From: Candidatus Altimarinota bacterium
Lineage (GTDB): Bacteria; Patescibacteriota; Gracilibacteria; JAHISY01
NCBI GenBank assembly: GCA_023142645.1
Contig: JAGLJE010000060.1
Coordinates: forward strand, 1 to 8,143
Reading direction: 5' to 3'
Length of the DNA stretch: 8,143 bases
A model generated the notes under the pieces. The model was not told the DNA's origin and made no database searches. It worked only from the letters and a program-made list of their open reading frames with translations. A program made the position numbers and the translations under genes. Positions 6,385-8,143 of this stretch are shown piece after piece (position 1 is the first letter of the stretch; each line of letters opens with the position of its first letter).

Positions 6385-6813
6385 ATGCAATTCAAGGTTC
6401 CTCAGAACGTGCAAATCGAAGACAAAATTCTTCCTTTTATGACGCTCCGCCAGTTCGTAATTGTTGGAGCGGGAGGTGGATTTACTTATCTTATTTACTT
6501 AACGCTCGAGCATCAAAGTTCGCAAATTTGGATGCCTCCGGTGTTTGTGCTCGGACTTCTCACCGTAGCGGTAGCTTTCCTCAGAATTCGCGGAATCTCC
6601 TTTATAAAATTTATCTTGCTTTTTCTCGAACGTTATCTCAACGAAACGAAACGCGTATGGGCAAAGTCAGCAGGAGATATTTCCCCTCAGCTTTCCTCTT
6701 TCGACAAAAAGAAAAGCAGCGAAACAAAAATCACGAAGGAGGCAAAATTAAAAGCGTCAACTGATGAAGTCGAGAAACTTTCCAAGATGCTGGACGAGGG
6801 GGTTAAGTCATAA
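6385..6813 (+). CDS. PrgI-family membrane protein (type IV secretion-associated)
   Basis: A 142-residue PrgI-family protein. The start MQFKVPQNVQIEDKI (1-15) and the following PFMTLRQF (17-24) are the family hallmark. Two membrane helices follow (about 23-41 and 50-67), then an amphipathic segment (71-92) of the kind seen after the helices in PrgI. The lysine-rich tail (about 108-142) is probably cytoplasmic and partly helical. PrgI proteins are small inner-membrane subunits of Gram-positive conjugation machines, comparable in position to VirB3, and they are usually encoded just before VirB4-type proteins, as here. In CPR genomes the pair is common, but the complex's task (DNA uptake, conjugation or pilus-like function) is not established. 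The start is fixed by the family N-terminus despite the absence of a Shine-Dalgarno site. It is likely first in an operon. Confidence 0.88.
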   Translation: MQFKVPQNVQIEDKILPFMTLRQFVIVGAGGGFTYLIYLTLEHQSSQIWMPPVFVLGLLTVAVAFLRIRGISFIKFILLFLERYLNETKRVWAKSAGDISPQLSSFDKKKSSETKITKEAKLKASTDEVEKLSKMLDEGVKS

Positions 6814-6835
6814 GTATTAAGATCATAAGTCATAA
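6804..6835 (+). repeat. Direct repeat TAAGTCATAA (two copies)
   Basis: TAAGTCATAA occurs at 6804-6813, including the PrgI stop codon, and again at 6826-6835, 22 nt apart. It opens the low-complexity spacer before the TraC-like gene. It may be a remnant of slippage or duplication; no function is visible. Confidence 0.45.
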
Positions 6836-6854
6836 ATATCAATTACTAATTAGC

Positions 6855-6869
6855 TTATTAATTTAATAA
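6855..6869. repeat. 15-bp A/T palindrome
   Basis: TTATTAA-t-TTAATAA (6855-6869) is a perfect 7-bp inverted repeat with one central base, in the spacer before the TraC-like gene. The centre is too tight for a hairpin, so it would act, if at all, as a dimeric protein-binding site. Chance is a fair explanation in such A/T-rich sequence. Confidence 0.3.
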
Positions 6870-6872
6870 TTC

Positions 6873-6896
6873 GATAACTTAATAACCCAATAACTC
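6873..6896 (+). repeat. Octamer-unit leader of the TraC-like gene
   Basis: Three octamers, gataactt, aataaccc and aataactc, are followed by AAC and the ATG at 6900. The phase and the terminal AAC match the PrgI leader. No G occurs between 6874 and 6899, so there is no Shine-Dalgarno site. Confidence 0.6.
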
Positions 6897-6899
6897 AAC

Positions 6900-7604
6900 A
6901 TGGATTCCATCCATCAAAGCGCGCACAAAGATCCGCAAAGTAGCACGCAGCTTTATCTTCGGATTGGTGAGATTCACGATGACACCGTGGTGCTCAAGAA
7001 CGGAGGGATGCGTGCGGTGCTCGAAGTGGATAGCGTGAATGTGAGTCTTAAATCAAAGGAGGAGCAAAATGCACTTACATTCTCATATCAAGGTTTTCTC
7101 AATTCACTCGACTTTCCAATTCAAATCGTGGTGCGCTCGAAAAAGCTCGATATTTCCAGTTATCTCGGAAATTTGAAACAGGCAGGTAAGAGACAGACTA
7201 ATGAGCTGCTCAAAAACCAAATCGCGGAATATTCCGAATACATCCGCCGACTTGTGGAGTTCGCCGACATTATGGAAAAAAGTTTTTATGTAGTGGTGCC
7301 TTACGATCCTCCGCGCTCGAAATCGTTGAATTCATTACAAAGTTTTTGGAATTTTGTTCATCCTGGAGATAGTAATTCCGCTTTCAATCAGCGGAAAAAA
7401 GAATTCGCGAAACTCAATAAAAAGCTCGAACAAAATTTGGAGCAAGTTGTAGGAGGATTGGAAAATTGCGGTTTGAAATCAAAAAGACTTGGGACTCCCG
7501 AGCTTATTCAACTTTTCTACGGAATCTACAATCCGCTCACTGCTCGCAATGAAAAAGTGGAGCATCCCGAAGAGATTGATTTAATCGATTCGAAAGCAAT
7601 TTAA
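6900..7604 (+). CDS. VirB4/TraC-like N-terminal domain protein without ATPase domain
   Basis: A 234-residue protein resembling only the N-terminal domain of VirB4/TraC-type secretion ATPases. Recognisable parts are LRIGEIHDDTVVLKNGG (20-36), MRAVLEVDSVNVSLKSKEEQ (37-56), FLNSLDFPIQIVVRSKKLD (66-84), a long helix with Q and E heptads (about 98-128), and KSFYVVVPY (127-135). Full VirB4 proteins run to roughly 600-850 residues and carry Walker A and B motifs; none is present here. The protein ends cleanly with TAA and is followed by a different gene. It is therefore a stand-alone domain, as often seen in CPR, where a separate ATPase gene would be expected nearby. That gene is not in this window. 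It has no membrane helix and probably docks at the cytoplasmic face next to PrgI. It lies 86 nt after PrgI and is likely in the same operon. Confidence 0.82.
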   Translation: MDSIHQSAHKDPQSSTQLYLRIGEIHDDTVVLKNGGMRAVLEVDSVNVSLKSKEEQNALTFSYQGFLNSLDFPIQIVVRSKKLDISSYLGNLKQAGKRQTNELLKNQIAEYSEYIRRLVEFADIMEKSFYVVVPYDPPRSKSLNSLQSFWNFVHPGDSNSAFNQRKKEFAKLNKKLEQNLEQVVGGLENCGLKSKRLGTPELIQLFYGIYNPLTARNEKVEHPEEIDLIDSKAI

Positions 7605-7622
7605 CTTTTCATTTATCCCAAC

Positions 7623-7868
7623 ATGCTCTCAAAAAAAATGACATCTCGTGCCCGACATGTTCGCCTTCTAGCTTTTGCTACTCTCGCGATTTCCTTTTTC
7701 ATCATCGTGGCATTCAAATTTGGGTCATTGATATTCGAGATTTCAGGATTTCAGTTGATGTTGCTATTGCTCGGAATGTTCACTCTCGCAGTTTCTTTGA
7801 TGGTTTGGCAAATTGTCTTGCCACTTATGAAGTGCGCCGGCAAAAATATGGAGAAAGTTTTTGGTTGA
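7623..7868 (+). CDS. Small two-helix membrane protein, unknown
   Basis: An 81-residue protein that I do not recognise. A basic N-terminus (K4, K5, R9, R11, R14) precedes two hydrophobic helices at about 15-36 and 43-67, with a short basic C-terminal tail (K70, K74, K78). The positive-inside rule suggests a hairpin with both ends in the cytoplasm. It lies 18 nt after the TraC-like gene in the same direction. The spacer contains no G, and the ATG is preceded by CAAC, as for PrgI and the TraC-like gene. Position suggests a further subunit of the same envelope complex; this is inference only. A second ATG five codons in (7638) is possible. It converges with the Maf gene, with a gap of 9 nt. TGA is its stop. 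Confidence 0.65.
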   Translation: MLSKKMTSRARHVRLLAFATLAISFFIIVAFKFGSLIFEISGFQLMLLLLGMFTLAVSLMVWQIVLPLMKCAGKNMEKVFG

Positions 7869-7877
7869 TTCGTCTTA

Positions 7878-8143
7878 TTATTCCGTAGAAGCTGAATTCA
7901 GAATCTCGCGGACTTTTTTCATCGGGAAACCGATCACTGTTTCGATCTCTCCTTCCACACTTTCCACGAGTTTCTCCCCATCCTCTTGAATCGCGTATCC
8001 TCCGGCAAATTCAACGACTGGATTTTTCGCCACATATTCTCCAATCTCTTTATTCGAAAGCTCGCGAAATTTTACGCGCGCAATTTCACTTCCTACGATT
8101 TCCTGCTTGTCCGTTTTTACGCAAAAACTTGAAACAACTGCGT
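7878..8143 (-). CDS. maf: Maf-like nucleotide pyrophosphatase, C-terminal part
   Basis: The open frame on the minus strand from the right edge (first full codon 8141-8139) to TAA (7878-7880) encodes 87 residues. VKFRELSNKEIGEYV (23-37), NPVVEFAGGYAIQEDGEKLV (40-59) and SVEGEIETVIGFPM (61-74) match the end of the Maf family, whose usual form is a VxF-L-x-EI-Y motif, then AG-Y-IQ-G and IEGD-x-x-x-VVGLP. Maf proteins hydrolyse nucleoside triphosphates with abnormal or modified bases, such as 5-methyl-UTP or 7-methyl-GTP, to the monophosphate, keeping them out of RNA and DNA. The catalytic aspartate and N-terminal motif lie beyond the edge, so activity and subfamily cannot be judged. The gene is truncated only by the window. 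Confidence 0.85.
   Translation of the reverse strand, partial: AVVSSFCVKTDKQEIVGSEIARVKFRELSNKEIGEYVAKNPVVEFAGGYAIQEDGEKLVESVEGEIETVIGFPMKKVREILNSASTE

Overview
The window looks like a chromosomal segment from a Candidate Phyla Radiation (Patescibacteria) bacterium. The main evidence is the pair of a PrgI-family membrane protein followed by a stand-alone VirB4/TraC-like N-terminal protein, which is common in CPR genomes. A PKD-repeat/SLH-anchored surface protein, compact spacing and the near absence of Shine-Dalgarno sites agree with this. The GAPDH gene ends with TGA exactly at the family's usual C-terminus, so TGA is a stop here. That argues against the TGA=Gly code of Gracilibacteria/Absconditabacteria. 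I cannot assign a class from sequence alone.

Layout, left to right. (1) A complete tRNA-Ser(UGA) with encoded CCA (32-121). (2) An A/T-rich minus-strand two-gene module (294-2172): a PIN nuclease-GNAT acetyltransferase-PUA/EVE-like fusion protein, and overlapping its 3' end a small ASCH (PUA-like) protein. It sits beside the tRNA and looks like accessory DNA. (3) The housekeeping gene for GAPDH (minus, 2303-3304), divergent from a HIT-family nucleotide hydrolase (plus, 3408-3752). (4) A large secreted protein with six PKD-like domains and three C-terminal SLH repeats (3791-6253). It is preceded by a strong-looking extended -10 promoter placed so that the mRNA would start at or within about two bases of the GTG codon. 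(5) A second promoter of the same form (6257-6285) drives a likely operon: PrgI (6385-6813), VirB4/TraC-like N-terminal protein (6900-7604) and a small two-helix membrane protein (7623-7868). (6) The C-terminal 87 codons of a Maf-type nucleotide pyrophosphatase on the minus strand, cut by the right edge.

How the parts fit. The PrgI/TraC-like pair belongs to a type IV secretion-like envelope complex whose ATPase domain is not in this window. The PKD/SLH protein is a cell-surface component. The HIT and Maf proteins are nucleotide-handling enzymes and GAPDH is central glycolysis. The PIN-GNAT-PUA plus ASCH pair is the least understood part. It combines an RNase fold, an acyltransferase fold and two PUA-like folds that usually read RNA or modified bases, and is the best candidate here for an undescribed system.

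A second recurring theme is translation initiation. Four genes (GAPDH, PrgI, TraC-like, small membrane protein) have completely G-free sequence directly upstream of ATG, so no Shine-Dalgarno pairing is possible. Three of these leaders are built from 7-8 nt degenerate tandem units. The two A/T-rich module genes lack this leader type.
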